Source: Woeseia oceani (GTDB lineage Bacteria > Pseudomonadota > Gammaproteobacteria > Steroidobacterales > Woeseiaceae). From it: 64,000 nt of DNA. The notes under the pieces are model-generated. The model worked only from the letters and a program-made list of their open reading frames with translations. It was not told the origin of the DNA and did not search any database. Each line of letters opens with the position of its first letter. Position 1 is the first letter of the stretch. The position numbers and the translations under genes were made by a program. Positions 50,414 through 58,951 of the stretch are shown here, piece after piece. The stretch spans positions 3,337,001 to 3,401,000 of the forward strand of contig NZ_CP016268.1 in assembly GCF_001677435.1 (NCBI RefSeq). The letters run 5' to 3'.

Positions 50414-50899
50414 ATGTCCGATACAGTGAAAATCCAACGCCCAGGCGACGCGAAGAAAAAAGTCACCGTGGACGATCGCGGGCGTTCCGTCTGGACCGAC
50501 ACGATAGAAACCTGCAATTTCGAACTGATCTCGACGCAAGTGTTAAAGAAGCTGATCGCGGATGACGAGAAACAGCGTGACGCGGTATCCGAACTGGCAG
50601 CGACCAACCCGAACGGCTACCTGGCGAAAGACAACGCGACGGGTATGTTTCGCATCATCGACGACGATGATCTGCAAAGCTTGCTCGACAGCAACGCCGG
50701 CTCCGAGCCGCTGGCGCGGGCGGCCGATGTGGTTCTTGAGGCCGATCCTTCGTTGACCCAGGATGACGAAGATTTGTCGCTGGTCAGCACCCAGGCACTG
50801 CGTAAGTTACTGGACATCCCGGACACGACGCCCAAGAAGGCCAGTCCCGAACCGGTCAAGGACGAGCTCGGCGGCTTCGATCCTTACAATACCGGCTAG
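50414..50899 (+). CDS. Conserved-looking acidic protein with three internal motif repeats, unknown function
   Basis: A 161-residue soluble acidic protein. Residues about 36-51, 79-92 and 121-134 repeat a common pattern, FELISTQVLKKLIADD, FRIIDDDDLQSLLD and LSLVSTQALRKLLD, that is hydrophobic-x-[ST/D]-x2-L-x2-LL-D. Spacers are low complexity and Asp-rich. The C-terminus GGFDPYNTG is also distinctive. No family is recognised. The motif resembles a short docking or helix-forming repeat. It has its own promoter and a perfect AAGGAG ribosome binding site six bases before the ATG, so it is certainly expressed. Its stop overlaps the convergent kinase gene by 4 nt. Confidence 0.85.
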   Translation: MSDTVKIQRPGDAKKKVTVDDRGRSVWTDTIETCNFELISTQVLKKLIADDEKQRDAVSELAATNPNGYLAKDNATGMFRIIDDDDLQSLLDSNAGSEPLARAADVVLEADPSLTQDDEDLSLVSTQALRKLLDIPDTTPKKASPEPVKDELGGFDPYNTG

Positions 50900-51969
50900 A
50901 CGGCAGCACCCGCACTGACCGACGCACAAACCTGCCGCAGGCGGCGGCTGACATCATCACGCGGCAGTTCACGCAGGCGGCGCAGAAAGGGAGCCGCGCT
51001 ACTTTCAGCGACCGTCGCCGCGTCCAGGTAATTGTCACCTTCCCTGGCTTCGCCGGTACGCCACTCCAACAGAGTGACGGTCGTTGCGAGACGCGTGCAC
51101 ACGAGGTCATAGAGCAAACCGGCTTCTGTCGCACTGAGCGGACTCACCGCGTGATACCCCGCAACCAGTTCGGCAATCAGTTCCAATGGGTCGCCGGTGG
51201 TATTGCGCCAGTAGGCCGCAGCGACGGCGACATCGACAATCAATGGTGAGTACTGCAGGTCACCGAAGTCGATGACTCCGGCCACTTCGTCTGCTTGCCG
51301 GGCATTGACCAAAATATTGCCGGGGTTGAGATCGTTGTGGATCACCTGGCTGCGTAATGCTGGAAATGCCGGCAACGCGTAATGCTCAAAATCGTCCAGG
51401 CACGCCATGAGCAGGTCACGCATGGACCGGTCGCGGACCGTCGTCAACAGCTCACGAAGTGCGAGCGCGTGTTTCATATCCCACAGCAATGCCTGTGGCG
51501 GACCGCGGTGTTCAAAGTTTTGCAACGCCTGGCCGAGGTGCGCGAGCGTACGCCCAACGGCCCGGGCCAGCGGTGCCGACAGCGGCCCGTTTTCCAGCGG
51601 CTTGCCCTGCAGGTAGGAAACGACGCGCACCGTGTGCCGCGCGCCATCGCGCTCGACAACGACACTGTCAGCGCCGTCTTCAGTCCGGCGCAGCACCGGT
51701 GCGGTAATGTCCCGGCCGTAGGTGGCGATGTGCAGCAACGCCTTGATCTGAAAATCCGTGACCCGCGGGTCTTCGTCGGCATTGGCGATCTTCAGCACCC
51801 AGCGACCACCGTCACCCGCATCGAGCAAATAATTCTGGTCACGCTCACCCACCAGCGGCGCGGCAGCGGCGCTCAAGCCATAATGACTCTGCGCCAATGC
51901 ACGGGCTTCAGCCGCGCTGAATCGGGGAGGATCGCAGGCAATTACCTGCAATGGCGTACTGCTCGACAC
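50896..51969 (-). CDS. Aminoglycoside phosphotransferase (APH)-family kinase
   Basis: A 357-residue small-molecule kinase. The catalytic loop is VIHNDLNPGNILVN, whose aspartate is the base, and GVIDFGDLQYS contains the magnesium-binding DFG. The N-lobe has a typical QNYLLDAGDGGRWVLKIAN strand with the ATP-binding lysine. The closest bacterial types are homoserine/hydroxylysine kinase-like proteins; the substrate is not an antibiotic by default. The start is GTG, with GGAGG 11 nt upstream, a little far. Not near any resistance gene. Confidence 0.87.
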   Translation of the reverse strand: MSSSTPLQVIACDPPRFSAAEARALAQSHYGLSAAAAPLVGERDQNYLLDAGDGGRWVLKIANADEDPRVTDFQIKALLHIATYGRDITAPVLRRTEDGADSVVVERDGARHTVRVVSYLQGKPLENGPLSAPLARAVGRTLAHLGQALQNFEHRGPPQALLWDMKHALALRELLTTVRDRSMRDLLMACLDDFEHYALPAFPALRSQVIHNDLNPGNILVNARQADEVAGVIDFGDLQYSPLIVDVAVAAAYWRNTTGDPLELIAELVAGYHAVSPLSATEAGLLYDLVCTRLATTVTLLEWRTGEAREGDNYLDAATVAESSAAPFLRRLRELPRDDVSRRLRQVCASVSAGAAV

Positions 51970-52229
51970 GGTTTCAGGGGCCTCCAGGCACGGCTCGCGT
52001 GAACGGGCCAGCGAGTATGGTGCGCCGTACCCGGCGCTTCAAGGGCCGCGCGCCTGCCACGGATCGCGCGTAGCCGCTGGCAGCGGTTACGTATACAATT
52101 GCCGAACTGCGTTTACCTGGTCCACCCGGTGGGGTGGTATTGGGGGAAGCAACGGCGCCACGAGGCGCCACCAGCCCAGGTGACAGCAGGTCCGAAATCC
52201 ACCGAAAAATCAAACAAGGACGGTAAGAC

Positions 52230-52781
52230 ATGCCTCTCGACATTACATTTACCCTGAGCGACCAGGATCTCGAGCATTTTCAGGCGATCGTGGACAAGGC
52301 CAAAGCGGCCATGGAAAGCGACAACAATGCGCAACAGATCGAAGATGCCGCCAGAAAACTGATCGACGAGGCCCGCTCCTCTGATCTTCCCGAATTCATT
52401 TCCGACCGCCTCACCAAACTGCAGGTCGTCATCAACATGCTCGGCGACACTGAATGGCAACTGAGCGCAGACGATCGCAAGCGCGTGCTGGGCGCACTGG
52501 TCTATTTCTGCAATCCGGAAGACATCATTCCTGATTCAATACCCGGACTCGGCTTTCTGGACGATGCCATTTACGTCGAGATCGTACTGAAGGAATTGAA
52601 GAACGAAATCAGCTCCTACGAAGAATTCTGCAGCTTCCGTATTGCCGAAGAGAATCGCCGCCGCGCCAAGAACGAAGATCCACACGTCAATCGCGAAGAG
52701 TGGCTGGCCGACAAGCGCGCTGCGTTGCACGCGCGGATGCGCAAACGCCGTCGTAACAGCGCGATGAGCATACGCTGGTAA
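52230..52781 (+). CDS. YkvA-like DUF1232 protein
   Basis: A 183-residue protein with a DUF1232 core at about residues 84-122: ALVYFCNPEDIIPDSIPGLGFLDDAIYVEIVL, the signature of this membrane-associated family. The preceding part is helical and the C-terminus is basic (RMRKRRRNS). Function unknown. The leader (52122-52169) has two strong short hairpins, CCACCC/GGGTGG and GGCGCC/GGCGCC, which may control expression; an AAGGA site lies a little upstream of the ATG. A bidirectional terminator follows. Confidence 0.88.
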   Translation: MPLDITFTLSDQDLEHFQAIVDKAKAAMESDNNAQQIEDAARKLIDEARSSDLPEFISDRLTKLQVVINMLGDTEWQLSADDRKRVLGALVYFCNPEDIIPDSIPGLGFLDDAIYVEIVLKELKNEISSYEEFCSFRIAEENRRRAKNEDPHVNREEWLADKRAALHARMRKRRRNSAMSIRW

Positions 52782-52798
52782 GTCAGCGGCCATCAGCC

Positions 52799-52834
52799 AA
52801 AAAAAACGCCGCGCATTGCGCGGCGTTTTTTTTT
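52799..52834. terminator. Strong bidirectional terminator
   Basis: CGCCGCGC-ATT-GCGCGGCG (52807-52825) is a near-perfect stem flanked by eight A on the left and nine T on the right. It ends the DUF1232 gene on the plus strand and the LOG-family gene on the minus strand. Confidence 0.95.
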
Positions 52835-52860
52835 GGGGCAGAGGGTTTGCAGGACTCAAT

Positions 52861-53430
52861 TCATCGTTGCCACTTGTCCCGCAGCACAGGCTGGTAGCTG
52901 GCGAAGTTCTCCAGCAATGAATCCGCTTGTTCTTCCACCATCAACATGGTTTGGTGCTCGTCGCGGACGAAGCCTTCCCGGACCGAGCTAGCAATAAACG
53001 CGAGTAGTGGCTCGTAATAGCCGGCAATGTTCAGCAGTCCGCACGGCTTGCTGTGAAATCCGAGCTGTGCCCAGGTGACGGTTTCTATAATTTCTTCCAG
53101 CGTTCCGAAGCCGCCCGGCAATGCGATGAAGCCATCGGCAAGTTCGGCCATCAACGCCTTGCGTTCGTGCATTGACGCCACCACGTGCAACTCGCTCAGG
53201 GTCGGGTGCGCGATTTCTTTATCGCGCAACGCCTGTGGGATCACTCCGATGACGCGCCCTCCCCGTTCGAGAACCGCATCGGCCAGCACCCCCATGATGC
53301 CCTTCGATGCACCGCCGTAGACCAGCGCGAGATCGCGCTCTGTCAGCGCAACCGCGAGTGATTTGGCGGCAAGGGTATAGTCGTCGCGAATGCCGGGCGA
53401 TGATCCACAGTAAACGCAAATCGCTTTCAT
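52861..53430 (-). CDS. LOG-family nucleotide 5'-monophosphate phosphoribohydrolase
   Basis: A 189-residue protein of the TIGR00730 (LONELY GUY) family. The active-site motif PGGFGTLEE (in FIALPGGFGTLEEIIETVTWAQ) and ALVYGGASKGIMGVLADAVL identify it. LOG enzymes split nucleotide monophosphates, and cytokinin nucleotides in plants, into base and ribose 5-phosphate; in bacteria the usual substrate is AMP-like. Its location beside two phosphoribosyltransferase genes and the purine-degradation operon fits a role in base salvage. The gene starts 10 nt after the stop of the leftward PRTase gene. Confidence 0.92.
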   Translation of the reverse strand: MKAICVYCGSSPGIRDDYTLAAKSLAVALTERDLALVYGGASKGIMGVLADAVLERGGRVIGVIPQALRDKEIAHPTLSELHVVASMHERKALMAELADGFIALPGGFGTLEEIIETVTWAQLGFHSKPCGLLNIAGYYEPLLAFIASSVREGFVRDEHQTMLMVEEQADSLLENFASYQPVLRDKWQR

Positions 53431-53440
53431 CGTCAGCGTA

Positions 53441-54007
53441 TCAGGCTACCGGCGCACCAGCGCCGAACACAATTTCGTGCAGTTCAGGCTTGATGGCTTT
53501 CATTTCGTCGGGCGTCAACGCATCCAACTCATGGGGAAACACGAGCCATTCGCTGGTCTCGTAAAGGTAATAGTCCGGCACGAGATCAGTTTCATTGCGG
53601 CTCGGCTTGTACCACGGCACAGCCATGCGCACATCCTCCGGGTTATTGGCCCTGGCCCGCAGCCGGATCTCGTTGATAACTGCTTTGAACGTGTTGCCGG
53701 TATCGAAGACATCGTCAACGATCAGAACCCGGTCGTCGTGGCAAATCTTGTCGATGATGTAATCCAGACCGTGCACGGCGACAGTGCTGCGCTCGTCAAC
53801 ACCGCTGTAGGACGATGTTCGAATGGCGATGTGATCGGAATGCACGCCGCAATAGGACATGATTTCCTGAACGGCCATTCCAACCGGCGTTCCGCCACGC
53901 CAGACGGCAATGATCAGGGTCGGCTCAAAACCGCTCTCCAGAATCTTGACACCAAGCCGGAACGAATCCTGCAGTAGCTGCTCGGCAGTGAGTACGGTCT
54001 TTTCCAT
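53441..54007 (-). CDS. Phosphoribosyltransferase (hypoxanthine/xanthine type), paralog A
   Basis: A 188-residue type I PRTase. The PRPP-binding motif is VLIVDDVFDTGNT (about residues 96-108), and FEPTLIIAVWRGGTPVG supplies the Rossmann edge and a flexible loop. It most likely makes a purine nucleotide from base and PRPP. The frame extends back to 54289, but the ATG at 54007, preceded by AAGG 7 nt upstream, yields MEKTVLTAEQLLQDSFRLG, which aligns with its divergent neighbour MHKTFVAADDLLLDSFRLA. It runs leftward into the LOG gene. Confidence 0.88.
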   Translation of the reverse strand: MEKTVLTAEQLLQDSFRLGVKILESGFEPTLIIAVWRGGTPVGMAVQEIMSYCGVHSDHIAIRTSSYSGVDERSTVAVHGLDYIIDKICHDDRVLIVDDVFDTGNTFKAVINEIRLRARANNPEDVRMAVPWYKPSRNETDLVPDYYLYETSEWLVFPHELDALTPDEMKAIKPELHEIVFGAGAPVA

Positions 54008-54096
54008 CGATTTGCCTTGGCGCGAGATCGGCGCAGGGTTGTCGTTATGATGCTGAGCCGCAATACTACAGCACCTGCCAGCCGAGCTGAAAACCC

Positions 54097-54693
54097 ATGC
54101 ATAAAACTTTCGTTGCCGCCGACGACCTGCTGCTTGACTCATTCCGCCTTGCCCGCAAGATCGCAGAAGCCGGATTTCGACCTGATTTTCTTGTCGGACT
54201 GTGGCGGGGCGGCAGCGCGGTAGGTATCGCGGTGCAGGAAGGTCTCGAGCATTTCGGCATTGCGACGGATCACATTGCGATCCGCACATCCTATGCTGGC
54301 CAGGCCAGTTACACGCAAATGGTCAATAAGGCGGATTCAATACGCGTCCACGGCCTGCAGTATTTGCTCGAACACACGGGCGCTGAACATTCAATGCTGA
54401 TCGTGGATGACGTCTATGGCACCGGCAAGAGTGTCCAGGCCGTCATCAATGAACTGACCCGAAAAACCCGCCGCAATCTGCCGCAGGACATCCGTACAGC
54501 CGCAGTCTGGTACCGGCCCGGTGAGCGCACCGTGCGGCCGCCGGATTACTACCTGCACGAAACCCAGGACTGGCTGGTTCTGCCGTACGAATTGTCCGGG
54601 CTCACTGTCGACGAGTTAAAGGCGCACAAGCCGGAACTGCAACCCGTGATTGAGCGCCTTCGCGAACTGGCACCGGGCGGTGGCAACGGCTGA
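54097..54693 (+). CDS. Phosphoribosyltransferase, paralog B, divergent from paralog A
   Basis: A 198-residue type I PRTase, clearly a paralog of the 53441 gene along its whole length (DSFRLARKIAEAGFRPDFLVGLWRGG, IATDHIAIRTSYAGQ, SMLIVDDVYGTGKS, PPDYYLHETQDWLVLPYEL). The PRPP motif is MLIVDDVYGTGKS (about residues 100-112). About 90 bp separate the two starts. A duplicated inverted pair is likely. Different bases, for example hypoxanthine/guanine versus xanthine, may be the substrates; sequence does not decide. It is convergent with guaD (13-nt gap). Confidence 0.88.
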   Translation: MHKTFVAADDLLLDSFRLARKIAEAGFRPDFLVGLWRGGSAVGIAVQEGLEHFGIATDHIAIRTSYAGQASYTQMVNKADSIRVHGLQYLLEHTGAEHSMLIVDDVYGTGKSVQAVINELTRKTRRNLPQDIRTAAVWYRPGERTVRPPDYYLHETQDWLVLPYELSGLTVDELKAHKPELQPVIERLRELAPGGGNG

Positions 54694-54706
54694 CGCCGGC
54701 CGCAGG

Positions 54707-56020
54707 CTAACTGATTTTCGCGTACACCGGCTCGCCGTACACGTAGGTTGCGGCGATTGCACGATCATCGGCCAACGTTAACAAGGCGAACAGACGCTCT
54801 TCAATGTTCGTCGCATGCTCGCGGCGCCGGGCCGTCAACTCCGTAGCGCCGTCATCCAGCACCACGAAATCCGCCTCGCGGCCTGCGACAAAGTTGCCGA
54901 TACGATCATTGAGGTACAAGGCGCGCGATGCCCCGAGTGTTGCGAGGTACAAAGCGTGGTATGGCGACAAGGACTGGCCCTGCAGTTGCAATACCTTGTA
55001 ACCCTCCGCCAGCGTACGCAGCATGTTGAGACTGGTGCCGCCACCGACATCGCTGCCCGCCCCTACCCGGATGTTGTGTCGCTGCGCGGCCGCGAGATCA
55101 AACAGGCCACTGCCGAGAAACAGATTGGACGTCGGGCAAAAGGCCATCGAGCCACCGTGCTTCGCCATCACGGCCCGGTCTTCTTCGTGCAGATGCAGAC
55201 AGTGCGCGAATACAGCCCGTTCCCGCAACAAGCCATGCGCGTGGTAAACGTCGAGGTAACTGCGATTGCCGGCAAAGCGCTTTTCGACCGCCGCCACTTC
55301 CGCCGCATTCTCGGCGAGGTGGGTATGCACGTGGGTATCCGGAAATTCCGCCGCAAGCCGGCCCGCGGCCGCCAGTTGCTCTGCTGTTGAAGTAACCGCG
55401 AAGCGTGGCGTGATCGCGTAGCCGAGGCGGCCCTGTCCGTGCCAGCGCTCGATCAGTTCACGGCTGGCCTCGATCCCGCCTTGCGTATCGTCGCGCAAGT
55501 CTTCAGGACAGCCATAGTCCATCAGGGTCTTGCCGGACAACAGGCGCATGTTGCGCTTCTCGGCTGCTGCAAATACCGCGTTGACCGACTGCGGGTGCAG
55601 TGTGGCAAAGACCAAAGCGGTCGTGGTGCCGTTTTTCAACAGCTGCCGGATGAAATAGTCGGCCGTGTCTTCAGCGTAGGCTTCGTCCACAAAGCGCCGC
55701 TCGGCCGGGTAGGCATAACGCTCCAGCCATTCCAGCAACTGCTCGCCGTAGGAAGCAATCATGTCGATCTGCGGAAAGTGCACGTGGCAGTCGATGAAAC
55801 CCGGCACTATCAGCTTGCCACGGTAGTCATTAATCGGCGCATCGGCCGGCATCTTGTGCAGAACAGCGGCTGCCGGCCCCACTTCCTGCACCTTGCCGTC
55901 GGCCACCAGCAGGATGCCGTCGTCGAAGTATTCCACGGCATCCCGGCCAACCGAACCGGGGTCTTGCAAACAATGCAATATTGACGCGCGGTAGGCCGCG
56001 AGTTTGCGCCTGCGACTCAT
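54707..56020 (-). CDS. guaD: Guanine deaminase
   Basis: A 437-residue amidohydrolase converting guanine to xanthine. FIDCHVHFPQ contains H79 and H81 of the zinc site, and YAITPRFAVTSTAEQLAAAG and GSDVGGGTSLNMLRTLAEGYKVLQLQ are typical of GuaD. The ATG at 56020 overlaps the allA stop by 4 nt (ATGA) and is preceded by AGG, so it is used; the frame is open further upstream inside allA. It is the last gene of the leftward purine-degradation operon, feeding xanthine into the xdh genes. Confidence 0.94.
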   Translation of the reverse strand: MSRRRKLAAYRASILHCLQDPGSVGRDAVEYFDDGILLVADGKVQEVGPAAAVLHKMPADAPINDYRGKLIVPGFIDCHVHFPQIDMIASYGEQLLEWLERYAYPAERRFVDEAYAEDTADYFIRQLLKNGTTTALVFATLHPQSVNAVFAAAEKRNMRLLSGKTLMDYGCPEDLRDDTQGGIEASRELIERWHGQGRLGYAITPRFAVTSTAEQLAAAGRLAAEFPDTHVHTHLAENAAEVAAVEKRFAGNRSYLDVYHAHGLLRERAVFAHCLHLHEEDRAVMAKHGGSMAFCPTSNLFLGSGLFDLAAAQRHNIRVGAGSDVGGGTSLNMLRTLAEGYKVLQLQGQSLSPYHALYLATLGASRALYLNDRIGNFVAGREADFVVLDDGATELTARRREHATNIEERLFALLTLADDRAIAATYVYGEPVYAKIS

Positions 56021-56523
56021 GGTGCCTGCAGAACCACGGCGTCGCTCAGAACCAGCTGTTCGCAATTGTGCGTGCTGCCGGCGCGGTCGATGAGCAGAAA
56101 GTCCTGGTTCTCTGCCAGCGCGATCAATGGCATGTGCCAGATACTGCGGTGATAGTTGATGCCCTGCGAGCCATTGGTCACAAAGGCCTGCAAATCCGCC
56201 GCATTAACTGACTCACCCGCTTTGGCGACAACGACGATGAAACGAAAGCCGCTGAGCGGGATAAATGCCTGGCTGCCCAAGGGATGACGCTCGATCATGT
56301 CGAAACGATAGGGCAATGCCGTGGCCGTCCGCGAGCGGACGATACTGACAGCCACATGGCCGTCGCCACTTTCGTCAATATCGAGTCGGGCCAGGTCATC
56401 GAAACGTTCAAAGCGCGCTTCGTTCATTGACGAGCGTTCGCTGGCCGTGGCGCCGATCACATCGCCGTACGGCGCAAAGCGCTCGGCCGTTAACGGTAAC
56501 GGTTCCAGTATTCGATCAGCCAT
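56017..56523 (-). CDS. allA: Ureidoglycolate lyase
   Basis: A 168-residue cupin-like AllA protein releasing urea and glyoxylate from ureidoglycolate. The start (LTAERFAPYGDVIG) is canonical, and the beta-barrel blocks PLGSQAFIPLSGFRFIVVVAK and GINYHRSIWHMPLIAL, with the substrate-binding histidines, are present. It immediately follows the allantoicase gene (3-nt spacer) and overlaps guaD. This completes the route to glyoxylate. Confidence 0.92.
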   Translation of the reverse strand: MADRILEPLPLTAERFAPYGDVIGATASERSSMNEARFERFDDLARLDIDESGDGHVAVSIVRSRTATALPYRFDMIERHPLGSQAFIPLSGFRFIVVVAKAGESVNAADLQAFVTNGSQGINYHRSIWHMPLIALAENQDFLLIDRAGSTHNCEQLVLSDAVVLQAP

Positions 56524-56526
56524 GCT

Positions 56527-57525
56527 TCAGCTCCTGGCAATGCGCCCGTAGACCCGCAGGCGACTCACACCGCCGTCCGGGAATATGGACATTCGTACGT
56601 GACTGACCGGACCAATGTCAGCCAGTTCGGATTCAAAGAAATGCTGTCGATCAGCATGCAGCTTGCTTTCTGCCAACAGGCTCGGCCAGGACTTGCTGAC
56701 TTCAGGGAGGTCGACCACGTTGACACTGGCCTCGTCCACGTTTGCCGCTTGCAACAGCACACGGTCCGGGTAGTTGCCTTTGAAGTGCGCGGTATCGACT
56801 TCAACCCGCTCGATGATGCCTTTGTGACCCAGCGCCAGCACACACCAGTCGTTGCCGGGGCCGCGGCGGCGGGCGGTCTCCCAGCCATCGCCCATGTTGA
56901 TGCCCCTGCCCGCCACGTTCAGATTGTGCATGGAACCAAAATGCTCGTCGCTGGCCGCGAGCGCCCGGCCGCCGCGCTCGACCGCAAGAAGATCAACTAC
57001 TTCGTCGTCGGCCACTTGTGTCCAGTCGGGTTGCACCTCACCAAAAATACGCAGTCGGGCGATACCGCCGTCCGGAAAGATGTTAAGGCGCAGGTGGGTG
57101 CAGGCGTTGTCATTGTCGATTGCATGCCAGTGATGCGCGTCGCCCTGCAACGGTGTTTGTGGCAGCAGCGGAACCCATTTGACACTGTCATCCGGCACAT
57201 CATCTGTCGAAACGCAGGCGTCGAGCGACGCGGCCGGCGGATAATTGCCGGTGAAGTGACTGGTGTCGATGTCCACGCCACGAATAACGCCAGGGATGCC
57301 CAGCCTGATGACACAGAAGTCGTGTCCCGGGCCGCGCTTGCGACGTGTTTCCCAACCGTCCATCCACTTGCCGTGGTCATCGTACTTGTCCGGAATGAAA
57401 ACCGGCGGCGCAGGCTCGATCAACCGTTCCTTGGCGGCAAAAAACTCATCATTGGCATAGACCACGCGCGTACCCAAACGCGGATGTTCCAGTGGCAACC
57501 ACTGGTGAAACGGGTTCTTGCTCAA
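56527..57525 (-). CDS. alc: Allantoicase
   Basis: A 332-residue allantoicase with two similar domains: WETRRKRGPGHDFCVIRLG and a later WETARRRGPGNDWCVLALG are the repeated signature, each followed by VDIDTSHFTGNYP / VEVDTAHFKGNYP. It hydrolyses allantoate to ureidoglycolate and urea. The start is TTG at 57525, overlapping the uraD stop (TTGA), with AAGGA about 10 nt upstream. Non-ATG, but all homologous residues are present. Confidence 0.93.
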   Translation of the reverse strand: MSKNPFHQWLPLEHPRLGTRVVYANDEFFAAKERLIEPAPPVFIPDKYDDHGKWMDGWETRRKRGPGHDFCVIRLGIPGVIRGVDIDTSHFTGNYPPAASLDACVSTDDVPDDSVKWVPLLPQTPLQGDAHHWHAIDNDNACTHLRLNIFPDGGIARLRIFGEVQPDWTQVADDEVVDLLAVERGGRALAASDEHFGSMHNLNVAGRGINMGDGWETARRRGPGNDWCVLALGHKGIIERVEVDTAHFKGNYPDRVLLQAANVDEASVNVVDLPEVSKSWPSLLAESKLHADRQHFFESELADIGPVSHVRMSIFPDGGVSRLRVYGRIARS

Positions 57526-58031
57526 GCCTCTGTTTCCTTTTGCGCAAGTTGTACCGCCAGCCGCAAGCGCGCGATCTTGTGTATTTCACTGAGTGCACGG
57601 GCGAACTCTGCTTCTGCATCGTTCTGCAGTCGCTCCTCGAACGCGGCAAGAATAGCGTGTCGGTTGCTGCCGCGCACCGCCATTACGAAAGGAAACCCGA
57701 ACTTTTCCTTGTAGCGGTCATTCAGCTTCTGAAAACGCGCAAACTCTTCGGCTGTGCATTGATCGATACCGGCGCTCGCCTGCTCGCCGCTGGATTCTGC
57801 CGTCAGTTCGCCGCGTACGGCCGCACGCCCGGCCAGATCCGGATGCGCGCAAATAAGTCGCCGTTTCTCGGCATCAGTCGCGACGTCCACGCAGTGCGCC
57901 AGCGTCGCGGCTATTTCCGCAGCATTGCCTGAACCGCCGAGCAGCTCCCAGGCTCGCTCGGCAACCCAGCTCGAGTGCTCGTAAATACCGCCATAGCGTG
58001 CAACGAATGCGGCTTTCTCAGCGGCGCTCAT
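57522..58031 (-). CDS. uraD: OHCU decarboxylase
   Basis: A 169-residue helical protein that decarboxylates 2-oxo-4-hydroxy-4-carboxy-5-ureidoimidazoline (OHCU) to S-allantoin. MSAAEKAAFVARYGGIYEHSSWVAERAW and RLICAHPDLAGRAAV carry the family residues, including the histidine of AHPDL. It overlaps puuE (ATGA) and alc (TTGA). The preceding step, 5-hydroxyisourate hydrolysis, lacks a gene in this window. Confidence 0.93.
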   Translation of the reverse strand: MSAAEKAAFVARYGGIYEHSSWVAERAWELLGGSGNAAEIAATLAHCVDVATDAEKRRLICAHPDLAGRAAVRGELTAESSGEQASAGIDQCTAEEFARFQKLNDRYKEKFGFPFVMAVRGSNRHAILAAFEERLQNDAEAEFARALSEIHKIARLRLAVQLAQKETEA

Positions 58032-58951
58032 GAACGTGGACCGTTTGTTGGCGGGTGTTTGCTGCGCCAGTGTTCAGCGATATCGATACGCCGGCAAACC
58101 CAGACATCAGCATGCTTCGCAACGTAATCAAGAAAACGCACAAGCGCCGCGGTACGCCCGGGACGACCCGCCAGCCGGCAATGCAAACCGACAGACATCA
58201 TTTTCGGCTTGTCAGCCCCTTCGGCGTAGAGGGTATCGAAGCTGTCCTTCAGGTAGTCGTAAAACTGCTGGCCGGAGTTGAATCCCTGGGCCGTTCCGAA
58301 GCGCATGTCGTTGGCATCCAGCGTGTACGGCACCATCAGTTGCGGCGTATCGAACTGGTAGTCCCAGTACGGCAGATCATCGGCATAGGTATCGGCGTTG
58401 TAGAGAAATCCGCCCTCTTCCGCCACCAGCCTGTGGCTGTTCGGGCTGCAACGGCCGAGATACCAACCCGTTGGGCGCTCGCCGGTGACGTTTTGATGAA
58501 TGCCAATCGCCTGCTGCAAGTGCGCGCGTTCCGTGTCGATATCCACGTGCTGGTAGTCTATCCAGCGGTAGCCGTGACTCGCGATTTCCCAGTTCGCTGC
58601 CCACATGGCGTCAACGACATGCGGGTTGCGTGCCAGCGCCATGGCCACGCCGAACACGGTCACCGGTAAATTGCGTTCCGTGAACACCCGGTGCAAGCGC
58701 CAGAAACCGGCGCGTGCTCCGTACTCATAAAGGGACTCCATATTCAGGTGGCGCATGCCCTCGATCGCCGGCGCGCCGACGATTTCAGACAAAAAGGCCT
58801 CCGACGCCTTGTCACCATGCAGCACGCAATTCTCCGCGCCTTCTTCATAGTTGATAACAAACTGCAGCGCGAGGCGCGCGCCATGCGGCCAGTCGGCATC
58901 GGGCGGCAGATTGGCATAGCCGCATAGATCGCGTGGGTAATGATCAGTCAT
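58028..58951 (-). CDS. puuE: Metal-independent allantoinase (PuuE)
   Basis: A 307-residue polysaccharide-deacetylase-fold allantoinase, unrelated to the metal-dependent AllB. PRDLCGYANLPPDADWPHGARLALQFVINYEEGAENCVLHGD and RHLNMESLYEYGARAGFWRLHRVF are diagnostic. The frame extends to 59005, but the ATG at 58951, within the puuD stop region (8-nt overlap), gives MTDHYPRDL, the family start. It opens the allantoin ring to allantoate. Confidence 0.94.
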   Translation of the reverse strand: MTDHYPRDLCGYANLPPDADWPHGARLALQFVINYEEGAENCVLHGDKASEAFLSEIVGAPAIEGMRHLNMESLYEYGARAGFWRLHRVFTERNLPVTVFGVAMALARNPHVVDAMWAANWEIASHGYRWIDYQHVDIDTERAHLQQAIGIHQNVTGERPTGWYLGRCSPNSHRLVAEEGGFLYNADTYADDLPYWDYQFDTPQLMVPYTLDANDMRFGTAQGFNSGQQFYDYLKDSFDTLYAEGADKPKMMSVGLHCRLAGRPGRTAALVRFLDYVAKHADVWVCRRIDIAEHWRSKHPPTNGPRS

